A DNA stretch of 29,442 bases from an uncultured Clostridia bacterium. GTDB lineage: Bacteria; Bacillota; Clostridia; UMGS1883. The DNA is taken from positions 1-29,442 of the forward strand of contig CAKSNY010000032.1 in NCBI GenBank assembly GCA_934476455.1, given 5' to 3'. This document shows positions 1-7,062 of the stretch, one piece after another; positions within the stretch are counted from its first letter, which is position 1, and every line of letters starts with the position of its first letter. The position numbers and the translations under genes are program-made. The notes beneath the pieces were generated by a model. That model was not told the origin of the DNA, searched no databases, and was given only the letters and a program-made list of their open reading frames with translations.

Positions 1-56
1 TGGTGGTTGCTCATCACGGTATAGTCGCGCGTTTTGTCTATTCTGAAAACTGCCAT
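1..56 (-). CDS. Replication-initiator/HTH protein of a mobile element, N-terminus only (runs off the window)
   Basis: Eighteen codons are visible, reading MAVFRIDKTRDYTVMSNH, before the gene leaves the window at base 1. The ATG at 56 is preceded on the minus strand by AAAGGAGATTTTTGAA, a good Shine-Dalgarno site. From memory of the family, this opening is typical of the helix-turn-helix (RepA N-terminal/DnaD-like) initiators carried by conjugative and mobilizable elements of Firmicutes; that is recognition from 18 residues, not a domain hit. It follows the small cysteine-rich gene at 106-276 on the same strand, with a terminator-like hairpin between them. It suggests that an integrated element lies to the left. 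Confidence 0.6.
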   Translation of the reverse strand, partial: MAVFRIDKTRDYTVMSNH

Positions 57-83
57 TTCAAAAATCTCCTTTCCTGTGAAATT

Positions 84-117
84 AAAAAAGCGTCGGGATT
101 TTTTATCAATCCTGACG
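84..117 (-). terminator. Rho-independent terminator after the small Cys-rich gene
   Basis: Ten-bp arms at 91-100 and 108-117 (one G-U pair) enclose a 7-nt loop. On the minus strand the stem is followed by a run of T (plus-strand A at 84-89). The stop codon of the 106-276 gene lies at the edge of the stem. Confidence 0.7.
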
Positions 118-276
118 TTCTCGGTCTGTATTTTCTTTTAGCGGTTTGAACATTGTGCAGCTTGTGCCGTTATGACAATGAATGTACGGGCAAAACGGGC
201 TTTTGTTGTCAAGCAAATATGTGTCATATCCCGTCTGACATTTAGGGCATAGCTGCTCATTATTTTTCTGTTTCAT
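106..276 (-). CDS. Small cysteine-rich (zinc-ribbon-like) mobile-element protein, 56 aa
   Basis: The protein begins MKQKNNEQLCPKCQTGYDTY and contains a CPKC pair followed by two more cysteines (CPYIHC) and a further one in GTSC, with histidines around them, a pattern that suggests zinc binding. The ATG at 276 is chosen because AAAGGA lies about 8 nt upstream; an in-frame TTG at 294 has no better site. Similar short Cys-rich proteins are common next to replication initiators on Firmicutes conjugative elements. No function is known to me. It lies just upstream of the initiator gene at the window edge, on the same strand, and has its own terminator. Confidence 0.6.
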   Translation of the reverse strand: MKQKNNEQLCPKCQTGYDTYLLDNKSPFCPYIHCHNGTSCTMFKPLKENTDRERQD

Positions 277-388
277 TTTCAAAATTCCTTTCAAAAATTT
301 TGTAGTTGTATCTATCTGTTTTAAGGTAAAAAAATAGCTCCGATTTTTAATATCGAAGCGTATTTTGAAAAGAAAAATATTTAATTTT

Positions 389-470
389 TAGGTTAATACC
401 GTTTATCGACTGTCTGAAACCCTTGATTTTACTGCATTTTTCGTTAAGTCCTGTAAGAACACTCGCACCA
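389..470. repeat. Direct repeat, copy 1 (candidate attachment/boundary site)
   Basis: Bases 392-470 match 4644-4722 over 79 bp with a single difference (A for G in the middle); 389-391 extends the match with one more mismatch. The copies are in the same orientation and 4252 bp apart, enclosing the protease/ATPase operon. Similarity stops abruptly at both ends, and different hairpins follow each copy. There is no inverted-repeat end or transposase, so it is not an ordinary insertion sequence. A site-specific recombination site is the likeliest reading, but this is inference. Confidence 0.85.
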
Positions 471-471
471 T

Positions 472-511
472 ACCGGAACAGCAGAATTTGACTGTTCCGG
501 TTTCTTTTTTT
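472..511 (+). terminator. Hairpin with T-tract directly after repeat copy 1
   Basis: The arms ACCGGAACAG (472-481) and CTGTTCCGGT (492-501) pair perfectly over 10 bp and are followed by TTTCTTTTTTT on the plus strand. No plus-strand gene lies upstream, so what it would terminate is unclear. The stretch 277-654 holds no gene apart from this hairpin, repeat copy 1 and the degenerate repeat at 541-588. Confidence 0.65.
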
Positions 512-540
512 CTTGATTTTATTAGGTTTTAACATTGTAA

Positions 541-588
541 ATTCTGTAAGAACATTCGCAATTTTATATCGAATGACAGGATTTTTTT
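541..588 (+). repeat. Degenerate third copy of the repeat end, folded into a terminator-like hairpin
   Basis: CTGTAAGAACATTCGCA at 544-560 matches the last part of the 79-bp repeat (CTGTAAGAACACTCGCA) at 16 of 17 positions. It also folds: ATTCTGT (541-547) pairs with ACAGGAT (576-582), and CATTCG (553-558) with CGAATG (570-575), with a 5-nt bulge. A T-run follows (582-588). All three copies of this end motif are thus followed by, or built into, a hairpin plus T-run on the plus strand. Confidence 0.55.
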
Positions 589-654
589 GTTTGATTTTTA
601 TGTTATCTACATGAAATAACATATGTGAAACTGCAATCCTCAATATGTAATTTG

Positions 655-3204
655 TTATAAATTAGCAATTGGAACATGTGGTTTGATTTTAGTTAAAACT
701 TTTGAATATAAATCTATCTCTAACCCCTCTGCTATTTCAAAACTAACAAATAGACAATATGGAATTGATTCTTTAAACTTTCCAGCATCCTCCTTGCAAC
801 TAACTTTAATAACGATTTCATCATCATTCCAAACAATCGGATTTTCTCCAATAAAAATCTCGTGCTGTAATGTGCCTTTTCGTACTGTTTGCCATTCGGT
901 ATTTTGGCGTTCTGGAACCAATTTTTTCGTATCTTCGACATTAAACCATAATTGTGCAGTGCGGTACAACTGCCTATTTGGTGAAATAGGAGATAAATAA
1001 GCAAGTGTTACAGTTAATTTTCTTTTTATAAGTTGTGAAGAAAAATCAACAGGTAGCGGAAGACGAAATACATCGCCCTCATCTTTCTTTAAAGAGCCTG
1101 TTCCAATAAGCGTGATTCTATTTTTGGCACATTCCCTAACTTTGTCTATATCTGGTATACCGTTTCCAATCCATTTGGCTAACTGCTTAGGAGAATCAGA
1201 AGTGGCATTTGACAACAGTTCAGAGACATTTTCCCATGTTGCACCGTGAGTCAACATTGCCTTAACAAGATTTGCTTTAAAATCATCTGGAATTTCGCCT
1301 CCTGTTTCTGAAACAAATACTTCTGTTAAGGTATTAAAGCATTTAACAGCTTCATGTGTCATCTGAGCAGCAGCGTCACTTGTCCCAAAAGAAAAAGATT
1401 GTCCTGATGAACTACCATCTCCATATGGAGCAGCGACTTTACACCCGGGTTCACGGTTACTTAAAACCCAATTAATACCGTCATTAAAATTTCCACGTAC
1501 AAATTTTCTGCCACCAAAATAAAACAAATCAGGTGTTATTATTGAACGATAGCCCTTGCCAAAAGAAGATGCAGGACTCGGCAAACCTTGTTCAACTGCA
1601 AAAGCAAACTGATCATTTTCATTTATATTGCAGAAATCATCATATAATGCACCCACAGTTATACTATTAATGCTTTCTGCTGGAGATAAAACCCTCATAT
1701 TACGCTGATTCTCACGAATAACATCAAAAAATAATTTGCTTCTATCCTGCATAGGAGCAGATTTAAAATTAGAAAATTTCTCTGATAAAAAGTTTACTAT
1801 TTCTTGATGATTTCCAGCACTTATAATAAACAAAAGCTTATATTTATATGCCAGATAATCAAGCAATCTTGCAACAGGACTCATTGTTGCAATCAATTGT
1901 CTTACAGGATCACCAACAGAAAGATTAATTATTTTTACAGTTGGAGCAACAGGTGTATCAGCGCCATTAACCTCAACCATTCTCAATATAGCCCGATGCA
2001 GAATATCAACAAATAGAGTGCCATCAGGTACACATTCGAGAACATTGTCGTAGCCAACTTGTTTTGGTTTCAATATTGGTCTTACATATACAGGACTGTT
2101 TATCGCCTCATCATTACGATTTAAATCACCATATATAACAAGTGAACTCATAGCTGTACCATGTATTCTATATTTACTTTCGTAACCCGTGGCAAAATCA
2201 TCTGGATCATCAATAATTAATCGATTTTGTAATAGCGCATGATTTTGCATTGGCATTCCGTCTAAAACAGCAACAATGGGTTGGGCTGTAATTTCGGAGC
2301 TTGAAACTCTTGTATATTCAAAATCTTGAGTATCCGTATTGACAGTGAAAGCAGATTGACAAGTCGGGCGAAAAAACATAATATCATCAACTTGGGTTAA
2401 TTCAATATTATCATAGTTATTAACAAGACCTTCAATTGCGTTCCTAGGCAGTTCTACTAACAACGCATGGTATGATATGTCGCAGATAATGCACTCTTGA
2501 AGGATTTTTCCATTTAGCTTTTCAATCTCATAGAATATTGCCTGTGTAGCCATTCTACGTTTTGAATCATCAGATCTATAAAATAATTCTATTTCAAATG
2601 GAATGGCAATATCTCCATCAAAAGAGAGACTTTCTCTCCAATACTCTATTGCGAAAGTTTCTGATATTCTATCTTGTGCATCCCATTTTCGAATATTTTT
2701 TATATTTACAAAGACATCTCGTAGTCCTGCAAAACCTCGTTTGAAAACCTCTGTCTCCCCATTTTGATGTCTTTGCCAAAGCGAAAGCAATTGTGTTATT
2801 GCCTGTTGATTAGACATAACACAATATAACTTACCATTTAAAATTTCGTTTGTTTTTTGACCTGATTCATTTATTTTATAAAAATCATTATCCGGTTCAA
2901 AATTATCATAATCTTTATCAAACATCCATTCTAAACCATCACAATTTTTAACTGCCGTATAAAAATTAGAAACTGTTCCAATAATTTCAAAAACAAGTGC
3001 AAAATCAGGATTTATTCCAATAGGAGATTGTTGTATTTTTAAGTTTTTTTGTTCATAGGCATTCTGTAAAGCAGAAAAGGTTGGCTGTAATCGATTATAC
3101 TGCCTTCCAAAAGAGGGCTTTTGAATTCTTGAAAAAAAGGGAGTTTTTGTTTCGCGGTCTGCTTTTTCTGGGTTTGGAAAAAGGATTATTGGTCTTTCCT
3201 GCAT
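655..3204 (-). CDS. ietS: Subtilisin-like serine protease of an IetAS-type defence/stability pair (IetS)
   Basis: The 849-residue protein is a peptidase S8 enzyme with the catalytic residues in family order: Asp315 in IVAVLDGMP, His348 in RIHGTAMSS, oxyanion Asn465 in ISAGNH and Ser609 in SFGTSDAAA. About 300 residues precede the protease domain and about 230 follow it. No signal peptide is present, so it should act in the cytoplasm. The ATG at 3204 lies inside the upstream ATPase gene (19-nt overlap), which implies translational coupling. Large cytoplasmic subtilases paired with an AAA ATPase are known as IetS/IetA, first as an Agrobacterium Ti-plasmid stability locus and later as the anti-phage system called Gao_Iet. 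The pairing, size and intact triad support that assignment; the protease target is unknown. Base composition is AT-rich compared with the chromosome to the right. Confidence 0.85.
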   Translation of the reverse strand: MQERPIILFPNPEKADRETKTPFFSRIQKPSFGRQYNRLQPTFSALQNAYEQKNLKIQQSPIGINPDFALVFEIIGTVSNFYTAVKNCDGLEWMFDKDYDNFEPDNDFYKINESGQKTNEILNGKLYCVMSNQQAITQLLSLWQRHQNGETEVFKRGFAGLRDVFVNIKNIRKWDAQDRISETFAIEYWRESLSFDGDIAIPFEIELFYRSDDSKRRMATQAIFYEIEKLNGKILQECIICDISYHALLVELPRNAIEGLVNNYDNIELTQVDDIMFFRPTCQSAFTVNTDTQDFEYTRVSSSEITAQPIVAVLDGMPMQNHALLQNRLIIDDPDDFATGYESKYRIHGTAMSSLVIYGDLNRNDEAINSPVYVRPILKPKQVGYDNVLECVPDGTLFVDILHRAILRMVEVNGADTPVAPTVKIINLSVGDPVRQLIATMSPVARLLDYLAYKYKLLFIISAGNHQEIVNFLSEKFSNFKSAPMQDRSKLFFDVIRENQRNMRVLSPAESINSITVGALYDDFCNINENDQFAFAVEQGLPSPASSFGKGYRSIITPDLFYFGGRKFVRGNFNDGINWVLSNREPGCKVAAPYGDGSSSGQSFSFGTSDAAAQMTHEAVKCFNTLTEVFVSETGGEIPDDFKANLVKAMLTHGATWENVSELLSNATSDSPKQLAKWIGNGIPDIDKVRECAKNRITLIGTGSLKKDEGDVFRLPLPVDFSSQLIKRKLTVTLAYLSPISPNRQLYRTAQLWFNVEDTKKLVPERQNTEWQTVRKGTLQHEIFIGENPIVWNDDEIVIKVSCKEDAGKFKESIPYCLFVSFEIAEGLEIDLYSKVLTKIKPHVPIANL

Positions 3205-4211
3205 ATATATTCATCTTCTTTCTTTTCAGCATTTGTCATAATTTGTAACTGCCAATTTCTGAGAACTTTTTCCGCAATGTCTTTTTCATTAGCATTAGGT
3301 AAGTTTAAAACATATTGTCTGTAAATCGTTAGTGCAAGTTCTTCCGCTTCAGCATAACTTAATCCCAATGCTTTTTTCGCTAATGTGCTAGGTTGAAGTC
3401 CCAAATTAAAGTTTCTTTCTTTTTCAAACATTTTAAAGAAATATTCAAGATTACTTCTTGATGGTTTTGGAATATCTAACTTAATTTGAAATCTTCTCCA
3501 TGCTGCTTTATCCAAAAGTGATTCATGATTTGTAGCAGCAACCACGATAACATAGCTCGGCAGAGAATCTATATGCAAAAGCAATGAACTAACCACTCTT
3601 TTGATTTCTCCAGTTTCATGAATATCACCACGTTCTTTACCCAAAGTTTCAAATTCATCAAAAAATAAAACACATTGTCTCGTTTTTGCATAATCAATCA
3701 ACTTAGATAATCTTGAGGCAGTCTCTCCTAAATATGATCCTATTATGTTTTCATATCGAACTGTTAGGAGAGGTATCATTAATGACTCTGCAATCGCTTC
3801 TGCCAACGAGGTCTTTCCGTTACCGGGAGGACCAATTAGCAATAACTTATTTCTTGGACTAAGACCATATGATTGCAATACTTCAGCTCTGTTTTGCTCT
3901 AAAATCAAGTCTTGACACGACTTTTTAACATAGTTGGGTAAGACTAAATGATCTAATCTTTTTTGTGGATTTTTTTCCCAGAAAAGATTTTGTTCACTTA
4001 TTCCGTTTCGCAAAACAGAAGGTTGTATATCATTTTCTTTCATTATATGTCTTTGCCCGACTCTAAGCAAATCTTCAATTTTACTTGCCAAGACTGTATG
4101 TTGTTTTGAACGTTCCTCCGCGCACAAAGCCTCTGCAGCTTTCCTAAAACTTACAGAATCATTAATCAGCCCATATTTAATTAATTCACATAACAAATCA
4201 GCTCGTGCCAT
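3186..4211 (-). CDS. ietA: AAA ATPase partner of the subtilase (IetA)
   Basis: The 341-residue protein has a single AAA domain: Walker A GPPGNGKT at 127-134, Walker B VLFFDE at 181-186, sensor-1 AATN at 225-228 and candidate arginine fingers R239/R240 in AAWRRF. The N-terminal 110 residues are a helical region typical of AAA proteins that handle a partner or substrate. The ATG at 4211 has GGAGG 12 nt upstream. It lies 45 nt after the XRE gene and overlaps the protease gene by 19 nt, so the three form one operon. In the described Agrobacterium locus, IetA counteracts the toxicity of IetS; by analogy it may restrain or activate the protease here. Assignment rests on the gene pair, since the ATPase alone resembles many AAA proteins. 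Confidence 0.85.
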   Translation of the reverse strand: MARADLLCELIKYGLINDSVSFRKAAEALCAEERSKQHTVLASKIEDLLRVGQRHIMKENDIQPSVLRNGISEQNLFWEKNPQKRLDHLVLPNYVKKSCQDLILEQNRAEVLQSYGLSPRNKLLLIGPPGNGKTSLAEAIAESLMIPLLTVRYENIIGSYLGETASRLSKLIDYAKTRQCVLFFDEFETLGKERGDIHETGEIKRVVSSLLLHIDSLPSYVIVVAATNHESLLDKAAWRRFQIKLDIPKPSRSNLEYFFKMFEKERNFNLGLQPSTLAKKALGLSYAEAEELALTIYRQYVLNLPNANEKDIAEKVLRNWQLQIMTNAEKKEDEYICRKDQ

Positions 4212-4256
4212 AGCGTTAAGTTGCCTCCTTAAATACTCTTAATATAAATTAGAAAA

Positions 4257-4457
4257 TTATAACATGTCTGTAGGTATTTCAATAAAATTATTTTCACAAA
4301 AATCGTAAAAACTTTTTACGGCCAAATTACTGGGAACAACATGCCCATTCTCCCAACGATTAATAGTAGAATAGCTAACATTAATAGCAGAAGCTAATTG
4401 TTTTTGGCTTAATTGCAATTTTCTTCTTACAGAAATTACAAATTCAGAAAAAATCAT
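4257..4457 (-). CDS. XRE/Cro-CI family repressor, first gene of the ietAS operon
   Basis: The 66-residue protein is almost entirely a helix-turn-helix domain: the segment QLSQKQLASAINVSYSTINR followed by WENGHVVPS is the classic XRE pattern. The ATG at 4457 is chosen over an in-frame upstream start at 4532 because GGAGG lies 7 nt before it; the longer form would also begin inside the promoter. The promoter at 4504-4532 carries a palindrome that this protein probably binds, which would make the operon self-repressing. It lies 45 nt upstream of the ATPase. It could set the protease/ATPase level or release it on infection or element mobilisation; which one cannot be seen here. Confidence 0.85.
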   Translation of the reverse strand: MIFSEFVISVRRKLQLSQKQLASAINVSYSTINRWENGHVVPSNLAVKSFYDFCENNFIEIPTDML

Positions 4458-4474
4458 TACTATTCCTCCATTTA

Positions 4475-4486
4475 TAACATATGCTA
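4475..4486. promoter_or_regulatory. Candidate operator 1 for the XRE repressor
   Basis: TAACATATGCTA, one mismatch from the perfect palindrome at 4508-4519. It lies in the 5' leader between the transcription start region and the XRE start codon, 33 bp (about three helical turns) from operator 2. Confidence 0.55.
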
Positions 4487-4503
4487 TATTGCACTCATTA
4501 AAT

Positions 4504-4532
4504 AGTATAGCATATGCTACATAAAAAGTCAA
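4504..4532 (-). promoter_or_regulatory. Sigma-A promoter of the xre-ietA-ietS operon
   Basis: On the minus strand, TTGACT (4527-4532), a 17-bp spacer and TATACT (4504-4509) form a near-consensus promoter. The first two bases of operator 2 fall within the -10 box and the rest in the spacer, so bound repressor would block RNA polymerase. Confidence 0.8.
4508..4519. promoter_or_regulatory. Candidate operator 2 for the XRE repressor
   Basis: TAGCATATGCTA is a perfect 12-bp palindrome overlapping the promoter spacer and -10 element. A near copy lies at 4475-4486. Paired palindromes of this kind are usual for self-regulating XRE proteins. Confidence 0.65.
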
Positions 4533-4640
4533 TACTATTTATCAATTAGAGTATTATATAAGCCATAAATAATTTATTATTTATATCTGGTTTATGTTCT
4601 CAAAGTTGCATTAATATTGAGAGTGAATGTACTTATAAAT

Positions 4641-4722
4641 TAAGTTAATACCGTTTATCGACTGTCTGAAACCCTTGATTTTACTGCGTTTTTCGTTAAG
4701 TCCTGTAAGAACACTCGCACCA
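4641..4722. repeat. Direct repeat, copy 2 (right boundary of the defence unit)
   Basis: Bases 4644-4722 match copy 1 at 392-470 over 79 bp with one difference. It marks the right end of the AT-rich accessory block; within about 220 bp the S-layer-protein gene of the chromosome begins. The gap from the XRE promoter to this repeat (4533-4640) is AT-rich with no gene. Confidence 0.85.
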
Positions 4723-4726
4723 AATT

Positions 4727-4762
4727 CGTCAAGTACTTTTGTACTTGGCGATTTTATTTTTC
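4727..4762 (+). terminator. Hairpin with T-tract directly after repeat copy 2
   Basis: CGTCAAGTAC (4727-4736) pairs with GTACTTGGCG (4741-4750, one G-U) around a TTTT loop, followed by ATTTTATTTTTC. The sequence is unrelated to the hairpin after copy 1, yet the position, a few bases after the repeat, is the same. Confidence 0.6.
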
Positions 4763-4886
4763 ACTATTAACTTTTTGTTATAGCCGCCGATAAGCCATTC
4801 CTTTGACGGTTCAATTCTTTTGAAAAATTTTTTTAACGCTATATTTGATTTTTTCATAACAAATCTTTTTATTTTTTTGACAGCCA

Positions 4887-4925
4887 AAACCGCCGCACGG
4901 AAAGTTTTCCGCACGGCGGTTTTTA
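4887..4925. terminator. Terminator of the S-layer protein gene (T-runs on both strands)
   Basis: A GC-rich stem (CCGCCG...CGGAAA against TTTCCG...CGGCGG, with a 2-nt internal mismatch) is flanked by AAAA on the left and TTTTT on the right, so it can act on either strand. It lies about 20 nt after the stop codon of the minus-strand gene at 4941. Confidence 0.75.
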
Positions 4926-4940
4926 CGTTATCCTTCTTTT

Positions 4941-6797
4941 TTATTTTTCAGCTTCCGAGGGTGTTACAACAATTGTTTTTGCAACAAATGCACCGTTTGA
5001 GTATGCGCCGGTTGCAATTATATAGTCGCCCTTTTTAATATCCTTAAAATAAAGCTCCTTACCGGTTTCGCCGTTTATAATCTTAACATTTAAGGTAGAC
5101 CCCGCTTTATCGCCGAAAATCTGCTCTGTTGTACTTCCGGATATAATGTTTATATAACCGTAAGCCGTGCTTACAGTGTCTACAACACCGCTCTTTGTTG
5201 TTGCTGCGGAGGATGAGGTTTGCTCAACCTTTGTTGCGGTATTGCCCGAAAGCGTAAGCGAAACAACGTTTCCGAGACGAAGGTCGTAAATGCTTCCTTC
5301 CTTGCCGCCTACAACAAAGCTTGCGTCAAGCTTTATGTCATACGTTTTGTCAACTCCGCCCGAGGTTATCGTAATTGATGACTGCGAAGCAATTGTAAGC
5401 GATTTCACAGTACCGGAAACACTGCCCGATACGCTTGTTGCAATAATCTTTGAAATATCGCCGCGCGTTATTGTAAGAACAACCTTGTCTCCCGTAAGAA
5501 TTTCTCTGAGGCTTACAGCGCTGCCGTCGCGGCGGATTGTTGCCGAATCCGACACTGTGTATACGGCGTCTGTTTCTTTCCGGGTTGTTTCGTCCTTTGT
5601 GGTTACGGTAAGCTTTATGGGTGTGTTAAGAGAAATGTTCTTTACAACGCCCTGCACAGTTGCTTCGCTTGTCTGGCGGTCAATAGAAACAATATCACTG
5701 CCTAAAAGCTCAATCACAACATAATCATTTGTTTTAATAGAATCAAAGCTGTCGGAAACACCGTCCGTTGTTACCTTAACTGCCTTGTTGGAATAATACG
5801 TCTGTGTTTTGCCGGTAGCCTCTTCCTTAATGCTTATTTTGGAATATGCCTTGCTTGAAACAGCAGCTACAACATTACCCTTAACGCTCAGGTTCGACGC
5901 AGGGCTCAGTACCTCAAGCGAATATATGTTTTTACCGTGGCGTACAACCACAATGTCTGATTTTTCATATATGTCCTCAAGCTTGCCCGCGCTTGCGTTT
6001 ATGTTTATCTTCACGCTGTCGCTTATTATATAGCTTTTGCTTTCACCGTCTGCCGATGTGAACTCAATCGTGCCGGTTTCCTTGTCAGCCTTTGTGCAAA
6101 CGCCTGCTTCGGCAGATATATTAAGCTTATCTATAATTCTGTACAAAAGCACGCAAACCTGCGCACGGCTGAGCGGCTTGTCCGCATCAAAAACTACCGT
6201 ACCGTCGTCCTTTGCAACGCCGTTCATAAGCCCCTCTTCCACAACGTATTTTACATACCCCAGTGAAGAATAGGGGATAGATGCCGCATCCGCAAAATCA
6301 AGAGAGGAGGCGCTTGCCTCTTTTATCTGTGCGTCCATAAGGTTTGAAAGCAGCATAGCCGCGTCAACCCTCGGAAATTCGTTTGAATATTCTCCGCCGC
6401 CAAGGTAGTCCTCTATATTGGCGTCGCTTACAATGCCCTTATAAAGAAGGAAAGCGATTTCCTTTTTATAGTCGTTGTAACCGCCGAGATCAAGGTCGCC
6501 GAGCATTGCGCCGTATTTATCATAGGCGTATGCAATAAGCTTTTCGTTGTTCTTGTCGGTATAACCGGCAACGCGCGCAAACAGCAGCAGCGCCTCTATC
6601 TTTGATATTGATTTATCCGGCTTAAATGTGCCGTCGGTATAGCCTTTTATTATGCCAAGGCTTGTCATTTCGGATATTTGTGTTGCCGCCCAGTCATGGT
6701 CGGGGGACAAAACATCGGGAAATGAAGCCGCACCGGCTAAAGAAGCACATCCCAAAATCATAGCAATTGAAATAATAACAGACAGAAATTTCTTCAT
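4941..6797 (-). CDS. Secreted S-layer-homology (SLH) surface protein with repeated beta modules
   Basis: The 618-residue protein begins with a signal peptide (MKKFLSVIISIAMILGCASL, probable cleavage after AGA near residue 23). Three SLH-type segments follow: SFPDV...WAATQISEMTSLGIIKG...FKPDKSIS, a weaker second one, and DFADAASIPYS...VKYVVEEGLMNG...DADKPLSRAQ. SLH domains anchor proteins to pyruvylated cell-wall polymers. The rest, from about residue 240, consists of about five similar modules of 65-75 residues rich in beta-prone sequence, each beginning like 'VxGxVxxxS' and ending in 'xxDxVxxxxxGxxIxxI'. The ATG at 6797 is used because GGAGG lies 11 nt upstream; an ATG at 6806 is too close to that site. 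No catalytic domain is recognised, so a structural or cell-envelope role is likely. Monocistronic, with its own promoter and terminator. Confidence 0.9.
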   Translation of the reverse strand: MKKFLSVIISIAMILGCASLAGAASFPDVLSPDHDWAATQISEMTSLGIIKGYTDGTFKPDKSISKIEALLLFARVAGYTDKNNEKLIAYAYDKYGAMLGDLDLGGYNDYKKEIAFLLYKGIVSDANIEDYLGGGEYSNEFPRVDAAMLLSNLMDAQIKEASASSLDFADAASIPYSSLGYVKYVVEEGLMNGVAKDDGTVVFDADKPLSRAQVCVLLYRIIDKLNISAEAGVCTKADKETGTIEFTSADGESKSYIISDSVKININASAGKLEDIYEKSDIVVVRHGKNIYSLEVLSPASNLSVKGNVVAAVSSKAYSKISIKEEATGKTQTYYSNKAVKVTTDGVSDSFDSIKTNDYVVIELLGSDIVSIDRQTSEATVQGVVKNISLNTPIKLTVTTKDETTRKETDAVYTVSDSATIRRDGSAVSLREILTGDKVVLTITRGDISKIIATSVSGSVSGTVKSLTIASQSSITITSGGVDKTYDIKLDASFVVGGKEGSIYDLRLGNVVSLTLSGNTATKVEQTSSSAATTKSGVVDTVSTAYGYINIISGSTTEQIFGDKAGSTLNVKIINGETGKELYFKDIKKGDYIIATGAYSNGAFVAKTIVVTPSEAEK

Positions 6798-6828
6798 AAT
6801 TCCCATCTCCTCCTTCCTGTATACAGTC

Positions 6829-6857
6829 ATAATAACATATTTTCCAATCAAGCGCAA
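6829..6857 (-). promoter_or_regulatory. Candidate promoter of the SLH protein gene
   Basis: On the minus strand TTGCGC (6852-6857), 17 bp, TATTAT (6829-6834). The -35 matches consensus at three positions; position and spacing fit the gene start at 6797. Confidence 0.5.
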
Positions 6858-6979
6858 TATAATTTTTACAAAAATGTCTTAAAATCTGCTTAAAAAAGCC
6901 CCATATTTAGTATAAATTGACAATCGGGCGCACAATATAGCTTTTATTTGTACAATCCGTGAATTTTGTATGTTTTTTA

Positions 6980-7008
6980 TTGAATTTAATGCCTGTGTGT
7001 GGTATAAT
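6980..7008 (+). promoter_or_regulatory. Sigma-A promoter of the clpE-like gene
   Basis: TTGAAT (6980-6985), 17-bp spacer, TATAAT (7003-7008), 55 nt before the ATG at 7063. The leader has a small hairpin (TGCCG/CGGCA, 7033-7047) just before the ribosome-binding site. No CtsR or CIRCE box was recognised. Confidence 0.75.
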
Positions 7009-7062
7009 TTTTTGCAAAGCGAAAATTATTTGTGCCGTTTTTCGGCAGAATGGAGATTATAT

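Noticed and set aside
461..470. Repeat end ...ACTCGCACCA as the 3' end of a tRNA or tmRNA
   Set aside because: It ends in CCA, but no T-loop or acceptor stem can be folded upstream in either copy.
347..643. Minus-strand frame of 98 codons across repeat copy 1
   Set aside because: It crosses the repeat, a terminator hairpin and the degenerate repeat, has no ribosome-binding site and low-complexity Lys/Ile content. The repeat part is also open in this frame in copy 2, but this does not show coding.
4729..4914. Minus-strand Lys-rich frame of 61 codons between repeat copy 2 and the SLH gene
   Set aside because: It starts inside the SLH terminator, ends within the next hairpin, and has no Shine-Dalgarno site at any of its starts.
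6911..6945. TTGACA at 6917 as the main clpE promoter
   Set aside because: No acceptable -10 box lies 16-18 bp downstream; TTGAAT/TATAAT at 6980-7008 is a better fit.
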